From positions 1 to 64,000 of the IMG/VR virus record IMGVR_UViG_3300015360_000032: a stretch of 64,000 nucleotides of DNA. One strand, 5' to 3'. A model generated the notes under the pieces. That model did no database searches, had not been told where the DNA came from, and saw only the letters and a program-made list of their open reading frames with translations. Each line of letters starts with the position of its first letter. The first letter of the stretch is position 1. The stretch is from a virus. Both the position numbers and the translations under genes were made by a program. This document shows, one piece after another, positions 6,433 through 14,372 of the stretch.

Positions 6433-7956
6433 TTAAACCTTTGTCATGAGTCGTTTGCTGAAAGCTGCTCTTGCCTCTTTGGCAAGCCCCATTGTACTCC
6501 CGTCTCTGAAGGGCAGGCTACCGAACTCGAAGTCCAATGCCTCCCCGAGCGCCTTCACATTGATGCCCTTCGCAGCGGTGAGGCGGAAGTAGAAGACATT
6601 GCCACCCGGCCAAAAGTCACTGCTCTTCCAGAAGGTTTCGAACATGGCAGATGCCTCATTCGTGGTGTGAAACTTCTGCACCTTGGGGTTGTTCATGAAG
6701 TCGCCAAGCCGTACCCCGGGCTCGCTGTCAAACGTGAAGTAGTTGGCATTGCGGATGCCACCATACTCGTAGTTGTAATCAGAGATGTCTCGGCACGTAC
6801 CGTAGATCACAGTGGTGCGGGTGCATAGCGCGTGGACTATGGCGAGTACACACATGCGGTCCCGTAGGAATGGAATTGAATTCAGTACTGAGCAAAGGAA
6901 GATGCTGTTGAACTTCAGCTTAGGGTCTTCGATTGCCCGCAAAAATGCTTTGACTTGCTGGCGGGAATACGATGGGCTCGGGAAGCCCGCATCACCTTCG
7001 GGGTCGATCCTGTACGGCTCGAAATCATATGCATCAATGCCCTTTGTTCTGAGATATGGCGCAGCTTTGCCGAGCCCCGCGCCAAAGTCCAGCAAGGCAG
7101 GGCCGTGCATGTCGCGGAACTTGCGCCAGTAATCCACGGAGTACGAATCCTTATCAGGAAGCGTACGTTCACCGTTAGCCCAAAACCGCATTGCTTTGGG
7201 AACCGCACCACGATTGTTCTGAGGGCGGCGGTAGGCGGAAGCACGAAGTAGTTTTTCGAAATCACCATCGACTGCAAAGTCCATCGAAAGATAGTTTAGA
7301 AAATTGAGCGCCACTTCTGCATGAGCATCTGGTATGCGGATGACAGGCCAATCTGTCTCCCCGGCTTCAAGGGCCGCGAACGCGCGGTGTACCCCGTTAA
7401 CGATCTTGCCAGAGATAGACGCAACGACAGGAATCTTGATGCCCATCCTAAACGGCACAAGGGCCATGTTAGCAGCCTTCTTGTCGTAGCGTTCCGCCTG
7501 CCCCTGAGTAAGCGGGGCAAGCTTCTCCGTACGGCAGTTGAGCGCGAACCAATTTTCCCCCTCGAAGTCGGGCAAAGATTCGGCAGCCTTGACCACCTCC
7601 GCAAGATCAAGTTTGCCCGCCGCCTTGCTGCCAGTGTCGAACGCAGTAAAGTCGTTCGTAGCGCGATTGAAAACAAGGTTAATGCCACGTCTCTGATCCT
7701 CCGTCAGTTCAACGACAACGATGGGTACGTTTTTGAAATCAATTTCATTGGCAACCCGTGTACGCTGGTGCCCTGACAAAAGCATGCCCCCTGCCGTGAT
7801 GAAAAGGGGCTGAATGAACCCTAGCTTTTTGAGGGAAAGCTTGAGGAGTCCTAGGCGCGCGGCATCCGCCTTGCGTGGGTTCTCTTTGTCGGGAAATACC
7901 TGCGAAATGGCTAGGTTTCTAACGAGAGATGGGCGGGCCGTACGCTTGATGACCAT
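6433..7956 (-). CDS. ParB-domain and methyltransferase-like fusion protein (507 aa)
   Basis: The N-terminal ParB-like domain (about 10-115) has FPDKENPRKADAARLGLLKLSLKKLGFIQPLFI and GHQRTRVANEI. A second ParB-like segment (about 165-225) carries KIVNGVHRAFAALEAG. The C-terminal half holds a SAM-methyltransferase-like core with LLDFGAGLGKAAPYLRTKGIDAYDFEPY. ParB-methyltransferase fusions occur in phages and are often linked to DNA modification, but no catalytic NPPY motif is visible, so base modification is inference. It lies just after a second ParB-domain gene. A palindrome copy at 7733-7748 encodes NEIDFK inside the first ParB domain. Confidence 0.75.
   Translation of the reverse strand: MVIKRTARPSLVRNLAISQVFPDKENPRKADAARLGLLKLSLKKLGFIQPLFITAGGMLLSGHQRTRVANEIDFKNVPIVVVELTEDQRRGINLVFNRATNDFTAFDTGSKAAGKLDLAEVVKAAESLPDFEGENWFALNCRTEKLAPLTQGQAERYDKKAANMALVPFRMGIKIPVVASISGKIVNGVHRAFAALEAGETDWPVIRIPDAHAEVALNFLNYLSMDFAVDGDFEKLLRASAYRRPQNNRGAVPKAMRFWANGERTLPDKDSYSVDYWRKFRDMHGPALLDFGAGLGKAAPYLRTKGIDAYDFEPYRIDPEGDAGFPSPSYSRQQVKAFLRAIEDPKLKFNSIFLCSVLNSIPFLRDRMCVLAIVHALCTRTTVIYGTCRDISDYNYEYGGIRNANYFTFDSEPGVRLGDFMNNPKVQKFHTTNEASAMFETFWKSSDFWPGGNVFYFRLTAAKGINVKALGEALDFEFGSLPFRDGSTMGLAKEARAAFSKRLMTKV
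7733..7748. repeat. Dispersed palindrome copy 6
   Basis: TTGAAATCAATTTCAT; inside the ParB-methyltransferase gene. Confidence 0.88.
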
Positions 7957-7961
7957 GGCGT

Positions 7962-8657
7962 TTACTCCGTGATCCCAAGCCTGCGCTTGATTTCATTCGT
8001 GATCGCAACCTCAGAGAAATTATGCAGTTGTCGAATACCATCCGCCCATACCCTGTACTGCTGAACGGGTAGGAAGAATACTATCTCCCCTAGCACAAAT
8101 CTAGCGGTCTGAGGGGAGCGCCGATTCTGTGAGCCGGCTGCATCTGCGGTAGCCTGCTGCGCGCTGGCTGCGGCGTCTAGACAATCGGCTCCCACGACTT
8201 CATTCAAGCAATCAATCTCTTCCTGGTTCCAGCCGAATTGAGTCCAGTCGATACCGGCATCGCCCAGCTTGGAGATTTCCCCCGCGAGTAGATCGAAGTC
8301 CCAGGTAGCGGACTCGGATACCTTGTTGTCTACAAGGCGGAACGTATTGATTTGCTCCTGCGTCAGGTTCTCCGCGCGGATGCAAGGCACCTCGGTCATG
8401 CCCAGTAACTTAGCGGCTTCAGTTCTCGTGTGCCCTGCGACAAGGATATTGTTCTCGTCAATGACACACGGGACAAGGAAGCCGAAGTTACGAATGGACT
8501 CCGCGACTGCCGGAATGGCTTTCTCATTGTCTCGTGGGTTGAAAGGATACGGGGTGATGTCCGTCAAGTCCACGTATTCAAACTTGACTCTGCGGTGTAT
8601 GTTGACTGGCGCAACCTCGGGCCGGCGCGTTCGTCTTTGAATGTTGGCAGTTGCCAT
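7962..8657 (-). CDS. ParB-like domain protein (231 aa)
   Basis: ParB/sulfiredoxin-type domain with DITPYPFNPRDNEKAIPAVAESIRNFGFLVPCVID and the signature ILVAGHTRTEAAKLLGM, then a C-terminal region with no recognisable HTH. I start it at ATG 8657 (MATANIQRR) with RBS GAGGTATCT; the longer frame upstream is a shadow of the preceding gene. Such stand-alone phage ParB domains may act as nucleases, NTP-binding switches or DNA-modification partners. It is adjacent to the ParB-methyltransferase fusion, with a 5-bp gap. Confidence 0.75.
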   Translation of the reverse strand: MATANIQRRTRRPEVAPVNIHRRVKFEYVDLTDITPYPFNPRDNEKAIPAVAESIRNFGFLVPCVIDENNILVAGHTRTEAAKLLGMTEVPCIRAENLTQEQINTFRLVDNKVSESATWDFDLLAGEISKLGDAGIDWTQFGWNQEEIDCLNEVVGADCLDAAASAQQATADAAGSQNRRSPQTARFVLGEIVFFLPVQQYRVWADGIRQLHNFSEVAITNEIKRRLGITE

Positions 8658-8685
8658 AGATACCTCGACACAAATTTCAAGAGAT

Positions 8686-8716
8686 AAAAAAAGGGGAGCG
8701 CCGTGAGACGCCCCCC
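8686..8716 (-). terminator. Rho-independent terminator
   Basis: On the minus strand an 8-bp GC-rich stem (GGGGGGCG with CGCTCCCC, one G-U pair) and 8-nt loop are followed by seven T. It lies 33 bp after the H1-tailed protein gene and closes that unit. Confidence 0.85.
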
Positions 8717-8748
8717 TGTGCATGCCTTGCGGCAGATGCTTAGACGGC

Positions 8749-10074
8749 TTAAGCCGTCGCGGCTGCGACCCGGCGAGGGGCTGCGGGTGCAACTTTCTTG
8801 CCTGAGACAACCTTGGTTGCGCCAGCCTTCTGCATGGGTGCAGATGCCTTGGTCGCCGGCTTGCCTGCATTGGCGCTTGCCCATTCGTTGATAATCTGCG
8901 CTGCCGCCTGATCGATCGTCTTGAGGCCCAGTTGCTCCCTCGCCGTCTCCAGAATCGCATTGATCGAGTTGCCTTCCTCTTCGAGGAACCGCAGCTTGAT
9001 CGTGCGCTTGACGACAGGCGTGCCCTTGGTGCCGCCGACATACGACATTTCCTTGATGGTCTCGGACAGGTCGGAAACCGTGTTGTTGTTCGCAAGCTCG
9101 ATCAGTTCATCGGGCTTCGAATCATCCTCCAACATCAGCGGCGCAATCGTCTTGGCCTTCGTCCAGCCCATCTTGGCAACAGCTTCTGCCGCGTTGGTGA
9201 TGCCGGCCTTCGTGAACGAGACGTAAATCTTGATCAGGTACATCGCCTTGCGATACTCGATCTGGAAGTAGTCATTCAAGAATGCTTCGAAGCCAGGGAC
9301 CATCCGCCCGTCAACCTTGGTCGGCTCCTTGTACTTTGCGCCATCATCCAAATCGAGGTAGGGCTTTTCCTTGCGGACGTGGTAAAGGATGCCGCCGAGT
9401 TGCCAGTCGGTCGTGACCGATTGCGCTTCCAGTTGTTGGGCAACGCTGATAAGGTCGTCGGTGTCCTTGATAAGGGCCAGGACTTCTTCGTCTTCGTTCT
9501 CCAATTCCATGTCGAGCGGATCAGGCGCAACGTCCTTCGGCGGCTTGACCGCTTTCGGGGGCTTGACCTTCGGGGTCTTCGCCGCAGCCTTGGCCTTGGC
9601 CGGTGCTGCCTTGGCGGGAGCAGCCTTGGCGGGAGCAGCCTTGGCCTTGGCCGGTGCTGCCTTGCCCTTGGCCTTGACGGGTTCCGGTGCAGCCTCCTCT
9701 TCCTCTTCCGCGTCGGCGTCTTCAGCGTCCTGGTCTTCGTCGCCCTCTTCAACGGCTTCGATTTCCGTGTCGAACACTTGAACTTCCAGAGTCTTCGGAT
9801 TGGTTTCCGGATTCTCCTTCTTCTTCGCGTTGAATTCCGGGTTCGGGTACGACAGGATCGGGTCGCCACCGGCGCTATCGCCCTCGGCTTCCGTGAACCC
9901 AACAATTTCGTACGACTCGCCGGCCGTCAGGACCTGCTCATCATCCGGGGTATCGGGAGCGTACCCGAGAAATGCGACCGTCTGGCCGACTTCGAACTCT
10001 GCTGCTACCGCTTCCACGGTGGCGGTAGCTTGTTTCGCTGCGGGCTTTGCCGCTGCCTTTGACTTGGTAACCAT
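8749..10074 (-). CDS. Histone H1-like tailed protein (441 aa)
   Basis: Three parts. An N-terminal domain (about 25-110; VGQTVAFLGYAPDT...SYEIVGF). An acidic stretch (EEGDEDQDAEDADAEEEEE) followed by Lys/Ala/Pro repeats (KAKGKAAPAKAKAAPAKAAPAKAAPAKAKA, then PKVKPPKAVKPPK) like H1-type bacterial DNA-binding tails. A C-terminal domain with TDWQLGGILYHVRKEKPYLDLDD, FEAFLNDYFQIEYRKAMYLIKIY and a second Ala/Lys-rich tail. The 'YRKAmYLIkIY' block recalls DUF3102/ParB-associated modules; this is weak. It is a single-gene unit with its own promoter and strong terminator, suggesting separate expression. DNA binding is inferred from the tails. Confidence 0.6.
   Translation of the reverse strand: MVTKSKAAAKPAAKQATATVEAVAAEFEVGQTVAFLGYAPDTPDDEQVLTAGESYEIVGFTEAEGDSAGGDPILSYPNPEFNAKKKENPETNPKTLEVQVFDTEIEAVEEGDEDQDAEDADAEEEEEAAPEPVKAKGKAAPAKAKAAPAKAAPAKAAPAKAKAAAKTPKVKPPKAVKPPKDVAPDPLDMELENEDEEVLALIKDTDDLISVAQQLEAQSVTTDWQLGGILYHVRKEKPYLDLDDGAKYKEPTKVDGRMVPGFEAFLNDYFQIEYRKAMYLIKIYVSFTKAGITNAAEAVAKMGWTKAKTIAPLMLEDDSKPDELIELANNNTVSDLSETIKEMSYVGGTKGTPVVKRTIKLRFLEEEGNSINAILETAREQLGLKTIDQAAAQIINEWASANAGKPATKASAPMQKAGATKVVSGKKVAPAAPRRVAAATA
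9596..9669 (-). repeat. Short tandem repeats encoding (A)KAAPAKA
   Basis: Alternating units GGCCTTGGCCGGTGCTGC and CTTGGCGGGAGCAGC encode the Lys/Ala/Pro tail of the H1-like protein. Copy number could change by slippage or unequal recombination. Confidence 0.6.
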
Positions 10075-10124
10075 GATGTCTTCAACCTTTCGGGTGTGGT
10101 GTTAAACCGGGATGGGGAACGCGA

Positions 10125-10153
10125 ATGATAACCAAAATGCTCCCGGTACGCAA
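10125..10153 (-). promoter_or_regulatory. Candidate sigma70 promoter
   Basis: -35 TTGCGT, 17-bp spacer, -10 TATCAT, reading toward the H1-tailed gene 51 bp downstream. The -35 is poor but spacing and -10 are good, and a terminator after the gene supports a separate unit. Confidence 0.5.
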
Positions 10154-10159
10154 CTTCAG

Positions 10160-10765
10160 CTATCTGGGATTTGAAATCAATTGCAACTTGCCTTTGGTAA
10201 TCGGGGTCTGTCGAAGTGCCTCCAACCGATCCGATTTTCCTGCCTTTTCCGTGGGATTTCTAGCGCCACATTTCATTTCCCCTAGCAACATTAAACCAAT
10301 AGCATCTGCTTCGTCATGTTGATTTACGGTGATGCCGAATCGTACTTGCAGGGCTGTAGCAATTCCACGCTTTTCTGCCCGGCCATTGAGTGCGATAACC
10401 GACTTCATCATGGTAGGTGCTATTTCAATATAGTCAATACCCTGCTCCCATAACATCGTTTTCAGGACGCCTCCAAGCTCGCCTAGATGGAAGACATTGT
10501 TGTTCATCTTCCCCCCTGCCCCCATAGCATAGTCCTCATACACAACGAGGGTCGGCTTGGCTGCTTCGATAACCTTAGAAAGCATAAGCCTAATGTAGTA
10601 GAGCCGGTGCGGCCCCCTAAGAGGAGATGTCGTGATCGTGCCAGAGACTACCCTGTCTCCGTGTAGGTAAGCATAACCTGTGCTGCTAAGCGACGGGTCG
10701 ATGCCCAGTATTCTAGGGCGCGCGACGGAGGGCAGAGGAGATGCTGATCTTCTTAGGAGCTTCAT
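10160..10765 (-). CDS. RuvC-like Holliday-junction resolvase (201 aa)
   Basis: RNase H-fold endonuclease that cuts branched DNA before packaging. Catalytic acidic residues are visible: D23 in ILGIDPSLSSTGYA, E77 in VVYEDYAMGAGGK, and the HDEADAIGL motif near 155. The ATG at 10765 overlaps the Cas4-like nuclease gene by 53 bp; the 18 extra residues before GIDPS contain no better start. The palindrome at 10171-10186 encodes LQLIS near the C-terminus. Confidence 0.87.
   Translation of the reverse strand: MKLLRRSASPLPSVARPRILGIDPSLSSTGYAYLHGDRVVSGTITTSPLRGPHRLYYIRLMLSKVIEAAKPTLVVYEDYAMGAGGKMNNNVFHLGELGGVLKTMLWEQGIDYIEIAPTMMKSVIALNGRAEKRGIATALQVRFGITVNQHDEADAIGLMLLGEMKCGARNPTEKAGKSDRLEALRQTPITKGKLQLISNPR
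10171..10186. repeat. Dispersed palindrome copy 7
   Basis: TTGAAATCAATTGCAA; last codons of the RuvC-like gene. Confidence 0.8.
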
Positions 10766-11702
10766 TATTGGTCCCGAAACATGTTGCGCAAACTTCGCAG
10801 TTCTTTGCCTGTGTGACTTGCGCGCTAGCGCAGATACGGGGCGGCAAATTGCCCCCTTCTCGCGCCTGCTTGATCGCTAGGGCATCGGCATAGAGAGGAG
10901 CCAGCCTAGCTACCTCTTCCGGCGCATTCAGCGTAAATTCCTTGACCGGCGAGCCGCTATAGAGCCATCCCCGAGTGATGTAGAGGATTGATATCCGGTC
11001 GGTGAGTCGGTAGCCCTGGCGGTGCAACAGGTCCCAGTAAAAGAGAGTCTGGATTACATGCTCTGGTTTGGGCCTGACTAACTCTTTCCAAGCGTCGTGT
11101 GAAATTGATTTCAATTCGTTGACGTGCAGAGCTTGAAGATCAATCTCGTACGTGATCAGGTCAGGGTTACCGACTACCTTGTGAACGTCATCGCGCACAG
11201 AGAACTCGCGGTAGAAGCACTTGGGGGTGTGGCAGTTGCTACAGAGCTTGGCCTGATCCACCTGTGACAGCAAGGTAGGAACGGAAGTCTTCTGTGTCTT
11301 GCACTGGCATTGCCATAGACCCCACACTCTTTCTGGGTGTGCGGAGGACGCGCGGCGCTTGACCACATCATGAACGACATCCCCCTGCGCAAAAGTAAGT
11401 TCATCAAAGAAGCTCACGCCTTGGGGCTTCGTGGACATGCCAAGCTGCTCGATCAACGCAACCTTGCGTACGCATCTGCCGATCAGGTCTGACACATGCA
11501 TGTAGTCATTGGTGCGCGGTGGCCTTCCCCGCGTGCGGCTCTTACTGAGAATGCCTGACAGCGGTAAGGCTTCCTTGTCCAGCTTGGCAACCGTCCCGTC
11601 TTGAAGAATCTCGCCACTCACCATGCCGGGGTTGACCACCTCACGCTTGATGGTAAGCGCGCCCAACCTACCGGCGAGGGATCGTCGGGTTACCGATGGC
11701 AT
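10713..11702 (-). CDS. Cas4/RecB-like PD-(D/E)XK nuclease (329 aa)
   Basis: DNA exonuclease-type fold. Motifs in order: VSDLIGRCVRKVALIEQ near residue 60, acidic VVGNPDLITYEI, core ExK in HVNELKSISHDAW and QTLFYWDLL (QxxxY type). Cysteines (CQCKTQ, CSNCHTPKC and the C-terminal ICA...NCEVCATC) are compatible with a metal cluster as in Cas4 or AddB. It probably works with the RecA-like protein in recombination. The catalytic LKSIS segment is written with a palindrome copy (11099-11114). Confidence 0.75.
   Translation of the reverse strand: MPSVTRRSLAGRLGALTIKREVVNPGMVSGEILQDGTVAKLDKEALPLSGILSKSRTRGRPPRTNDYMHVSDLIGRCVRKVALIEQLGMSTKPQGVSFFDELTFAQGDVVHDVVKRRASSAHPERVWGLWQCQCKTQKTSVPTLLSQVDQAKLCSNCHTPKCFYREFSVRDDVHKVVGNPDLITYEIDLQALHVNELKSISHDAWKELVRPKPEHVIQTLFYWDLLHRQGYRLTDRISILYITRGWLYSGSPVKEFTLNAPEEVARLAPLYADALAIKQAREGGNLPPRICASAQVTQAKNCEVCATCFGTNNEAPKKISISSALRRAP
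11099..11114. repeat. Dispersed palindrome copy 8
   Basis: GTGAAATTGATTTCAA; overlaps the ExK motif codons of the Cas4-like nuclease. Confidence 0.85.
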
Positions 11703-12076
11703 AGCTGATCCAAGATGTAGCTCGGGACTATCGCAAGCTCTGCGACTTTCTTTCCCGCGCCGTCGTTGAACTCCACGAGGATGATGGGCATTTCGCCGTA
11801 GGGCAGTGCAGCCTCCTCGATCCTCCTCACCATGTCCAGGGTGACAGAGAACGAGCTATGCTTCGTGGTCTTGCACTCGATGCGGCACACGCCAGTCTTG
11901 CGGACATCCCCCTTGATATCCTTCGCGCCAGAGGCCGGGGTAAGGCTACCCCGTACACGCTTGGCCGCTTCCCTCTCCTGCTCGCGCGCCCGTAGGTGCG
12001 ACGGGGAAGGCTTAGGCTTGGGGGCTTTCTTGCCGCGAGGCTCCCTGCCTAGGGCAATAAACAGTTGATTAGCCAA
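11690..12076 (-). CDS. Holliday-junction resolvase/VRR-type nuclease-like protein (about 128 aa)
   Basis: The C-terminal domain GAKDIKGDVRKTGVCRIECKTTKHSSFSVTLDMVRRIEEAALPYGEMPIILVEFNDG has the PD-(D/E)XK pattern (GDVR, then IECKTT) of small endonucleases. The N-terminal part is basic and probably disordered. No ATG fits. I propose TTG 12076, overlapping the upstream stop by 8 bp; a TTG at 12157 is the alternative and would overlap more. It sits between the RecA and Cas4-like genes. Confidence 0.6.
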   Translation of the reverse strand: MANQLFIALGREPRGKKAPKPKPSPSHLRAREQEREAAKRVRGSLTPASGAKDIKGDVRKTGVCRIECKTTKHSSFSVTLDMVRRIEEAALPYGEMPIILVEFNDGAGKKVAELAIVPSYILDQLCHR

Positions 12077-12287
12077 GGGATGTACTCGGTTTATTGGGTG
12101 CGTACCCGGGATAGTTGGGCGGAGGAATTTGGGGCAAGTCAGTCGCCCCCACCTCAATCAATTCTTTGCGAAGCTGACAAAGCTGATTGTAGACCGTGGA
12201 GGGGTAGAGCGATCCGATCAACTCGAAATACAGGTTGTACTTGGCGTCGAATTCAGCCCTCAGCCTCATTCGCTCTACACGAATCAT
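12069..12287 (-). CDS. Hypothetical protein (72 aa)
   Basis: MIRVERMRLRAEFDAKYNLYFELIGSLYPSTVYNQLCQLRKELIEVG..., helical with a Pro-rich C-terminus (PPPNYPGYAPNKP). RBS AAGGGG begins at the edge of the palindrome at 12298-12313. Function unknown. Confidence 0.6.
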   Translation of the reverse strand: MIRVERMRLRAEFDAKYNLYFELIGSLYPSTVYNQLCQLRKELIEVGATDLPQIPPPNYPGYAPNKPSTSLG

Positions 12288-12297
12288 GTCCCGCCCC

Positions 12298-12313
12298 TTG
12301 AAATCAATTTCAA
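12298..12313. repeat. Dispersed palindrome copy 9
   Basis: TTGAAATCAATTTCAA, exact; RecA stop codon inside, next RBS at its edge. Confidence 0.93.
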
Positions 12314-13437
12314 TTGCCCAGGAGGTACTGAATGAACTCCTCTGGCATCTTCTGCTGCAAGGCGTTCTGCACTATGAGTTGGATGCGAAGGCTCTCGTAG
12401 ACTTCCTTGTTCTCGTAGAGAAACCTAGCAGCGTGCGCGGCGGAATCAAACCTCTGCTCAAAGTCAGGGAAGGCCAACGATATCCCGCGACGGGCATCCC
12501 CCTCGTACCATCCATACTTGGCAGCAAAGGCCAGCATCGTGGGCGCGTCATCGACGTTGCCCTCTTGCAGTCCGATAGATGGGTCATCACGACGGACAAG
12601 GCGGAATTCACCCGAGCGCATGCCAGCGTTCATCTTGTTCTTCTCGATGGTGAACGCATGCTCATTGAAGGACAGCGTTTCAATACCGTACTCGTCAGCC
12701 TTGATCGTCTCTTTGTTCTTGATGCGTGCCTCTAGCGAGGTGAAGAACCCAAGTGCCTTGCCCCCGGGCAGACTAAGTGGCTCTCCACTAGGGCTCCATC
12801 CACCGATCTTGGATCGTTGCTGGTTGGAAAAGATGATCGAGACAAAGTGATCGCGCTTGCGTTCAGTGATCAGGGCCGCGCTCATCTTGCGCAACATGCT
12901 GGTGATCAGGCGGGATTGTTGTCCCACTAGACTGTCTTCGGCAGACGCTTCCTCCTCCTTCATGGGCAGCAAGGCAGCGAGGGAGTCGATAGCCAGTAGG
13001 GATGTCTCTTTGGCGTGGATCAGGGCAACGGCAATGTCTACGGCCTGTTCGCCTGTGTCCGGGTGAATCAACACCAAGTCATCGTTGTTGACATCCTGCT
13101 TCGCACTCCACGTTTTGTCGTAGGTTCCTTCAACGTCAATGAGTGCCGCCTTTTGTCCCGGCATGGTCATCTGTGCCCCTGCAATGGCCCGGAGCATCAT
13201 AGTCGTCTTGCCGCTGTGCTTGGGGCCGTGAACCATCGTCATCCGGTTGTGGGGTATCCCACCAAGGGTTGCGTAGTCGAATGTGAAAACTCCCGTGCGT
13301 ATCCGAAAGGGCTGGTGAACGTCAGTACCGTTGACTGCGGTACGGTTGCCATAGTTCTTTCTGATAGCGGCGAGGGTCTTCACTAGCTCGTCAGTGAGGA
13401 CAACTTCCTTGGCTTTAGTGCGGCGAATAGCGACCAT
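12310..13437 (-). CDS. RecA-like recombinase (375 aa)
   Basis: Strand-exchange ATPase of the RecA family. Walker A GPKHSGKTT is at 71-79, Walker B-like SLLAIDSLAALLP follows, and the loop region FSNQQRSKIGGWSPSGEPLSLPGGKALGFF matches RecA's conserved 'PGGKALKF' block. The C-terminal 100 residues are divergent. It sits with helicase, nucleases and RuvC in a recombination cluster. Its stop TGA lies inside the palindrome at 12298. Confidence 0.88.
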   Translation of the reverse strand: MVAIRRTKAKEVVLTDELVKTLAAIRKNYGNRTAVNGTDVHQPFRIRTGVFTFDYATLGGIPHNRMTMVHGPKHSGKTTMMLRAIAGAQMTMPGQKAALIDVEGTYDKTWSAKQDVNNDDLVLIHPDTGEQAVDIAVALIHAKETSLLAIDSLAALLPMKEEEASAEDSLVGQQSRLITSMLRKMSAALITERKRDHFVSIIFSNQQRSKIGGWSPSGEPLSLPGGKALGFFTSLEARIKNKETIKADEYGIETLSFNEHAFTIEKNKMNAGMRSGEFRLVRRDDPSIGLQEGNVDDAPTMLAFAAKYGWYEGDARRGISLAFPDFEQRFDSAAHAARFLYENKEVYESLRIQLIVQNALQQKMPEEFIQYLLGN

Positions 13438-13440
13438 GAT

Positions 13441-13842
13441 TTATTTCTTTGACTTCCGTGTTTGTACGTTGCCAGTACCTAGCCAAGCAGTTTGCTCTTC
13501 CGCGATCTTGTCAGCGACAAAGTCAGAGGCAATGATGTACGCCTCCTCGATTGAGTCGCGCTTGCACGGGATGCTGACAGAGCAATCAATCCGCAGGGAT
13601 TCGAAGTTGCCTTGATTGATGGTGAGCCCGCCACCGACTCTGACATACGCAGGCGGATCGGACTCATCGAACATCTCACGAAGAACTTCCACTTCGCGGG
13701 TATCCTCGTGATACGGGCCTTGCCTGTCGGTCGTCTTGGTGGCAACGAACCCGGTGCCTCGGGCCTCAACCCTACGGGGGGGAGGGGAGGACGCCCGCGC
13801 GGCGGCAGTATCGGGTCTCACCCGACGTGTTACGGTAGACAT
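13441..13842 (-). CDS. Hypothetical protein upstream of RecA (133 aa)
   Basis: The N-terminal 45 residues are Arg/Pro-rich. The C-terminal domain YVRVGGGLTINQGNFESLRIDCSVSIPCKRDSIEEAYIIASDFVADKI resembles small proteins found beside phage recombination genes. RBS AGGAGATTCC precedes ATG 13842. A recombination or ssDNA-related role is inferred from position only. Confidence 0.6.
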   Translation of the reverse strand: MSTVTRRVRPDTAAARASSPPPRRVEARGTGFVATKTTDRQGPYHEDTREVEVLREMFDESDPPAYVRVGGGLTINQGNFESLRIDCSVSIPCKRDSIEEAYIIASDFVADKIAEEQTAWLGTGNVQTRKSKK

Positions 13843-13856
13843 GGAATCTCCTGTTT

Positions 13857-14372
13857 TTAGATATGCTGCGCGCGGTAGGCATGCACGGCTTGGTGCAGAT
13901 GCTCAACGACGTGCCGGTTTTCTGCGGTGAGGTATAGAAAATCTCTCTCATGTTGGCCGATGATTCTAGCCATAACTTCTAGCTCCCCCGCGCTGTAGAC
14001 ACGGAGTTCTTTGTGCGTGTCTGTCAGGTATGGTCGGGGAATTCTGTCTGACTCTATCCAGCGGCGGATGGTTGATACGCTTCGTCCTAGTGCCTCTGCT
14101 GCCTGGGGGATGGTGAACGATTCTACTGCGGAAGGGTGATCCATGTCCCCGGCCAGAACCTCTCTTACCTCGCCCTTCGTGAGGAGGCCATTGGAGAGGC
14201 GCGGCGGCGGTCGGTTCCCCGCATGGTATCGCTCGCGCGACGAAGCCCGTGCCGCATCTGCTGCTCCCGCGTCTGAAGCGTATTTAGCCCGTCTCTGTTG
14301 GTTTCTATCGGCATAGATTTGAGGCGTTTCACTTCCTCTAGAGCTTCGCTCCTTAGGGCCATGGCGTGACAT
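13857..14372 (-). CDS. MerR-like HTH protein (171 aa)
   Basis: The central domain SFTIPQAAEALGRSVSTIRRWIESDRIPRPYLTDTHKELRVYSAGELEVMARII is a MerR/excisionase-type winged HTH. The N-terminal 70 residues are basic and Ser/Arg-rich (NQQRRAKYASDAGAADAARASSRERY). The ATG at 14372 has RBS AAGGAAAGACAAA. This makes the gene overlap the 3' end of the helicase gene by 208 bp in another frame. It is the clearest sequence-specific DNA-binding regulator in the window. Confidence 0.7.
   Translation of the reverse strand: MSRHGPKERSSRGSETPQIYADRNQQRRAKYASDAGAADAARASSRERYHAGNRPPPRLSNGLLTKGEVREVLAGDMDHPSAVESFTIPQAAEALGRSVSTIRRWIESDRIPRPYLTDTHKELRVYSAGELEVMARIIGQHERDFLYLTAENRHVVEHLHQAVHAYRAQHI

Noticed and set aside
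6860-6880. Palindrome-like site in the ParB-methyltransferase gene
   Set aside because: The sequence around GGAATTGAATTCAG differs at too many arm positions and centres on an EcoRI-like palindrome instead.
8658-9095. N-terminal extension of the second ParB-domain gene
   Set aside because: It is a shadow of the H1-tailed gene and crosses a terminator; ATG 8657 has a good RBS.
8932-10062. Long plus-strand open frame of 376 codons
   Set aside because: It is the complement of the H1-tailed gene. Its Leu/Arg/Gly composition reflects Lys/Ala repeats read backwards, and every supported gene is on the minus strand.
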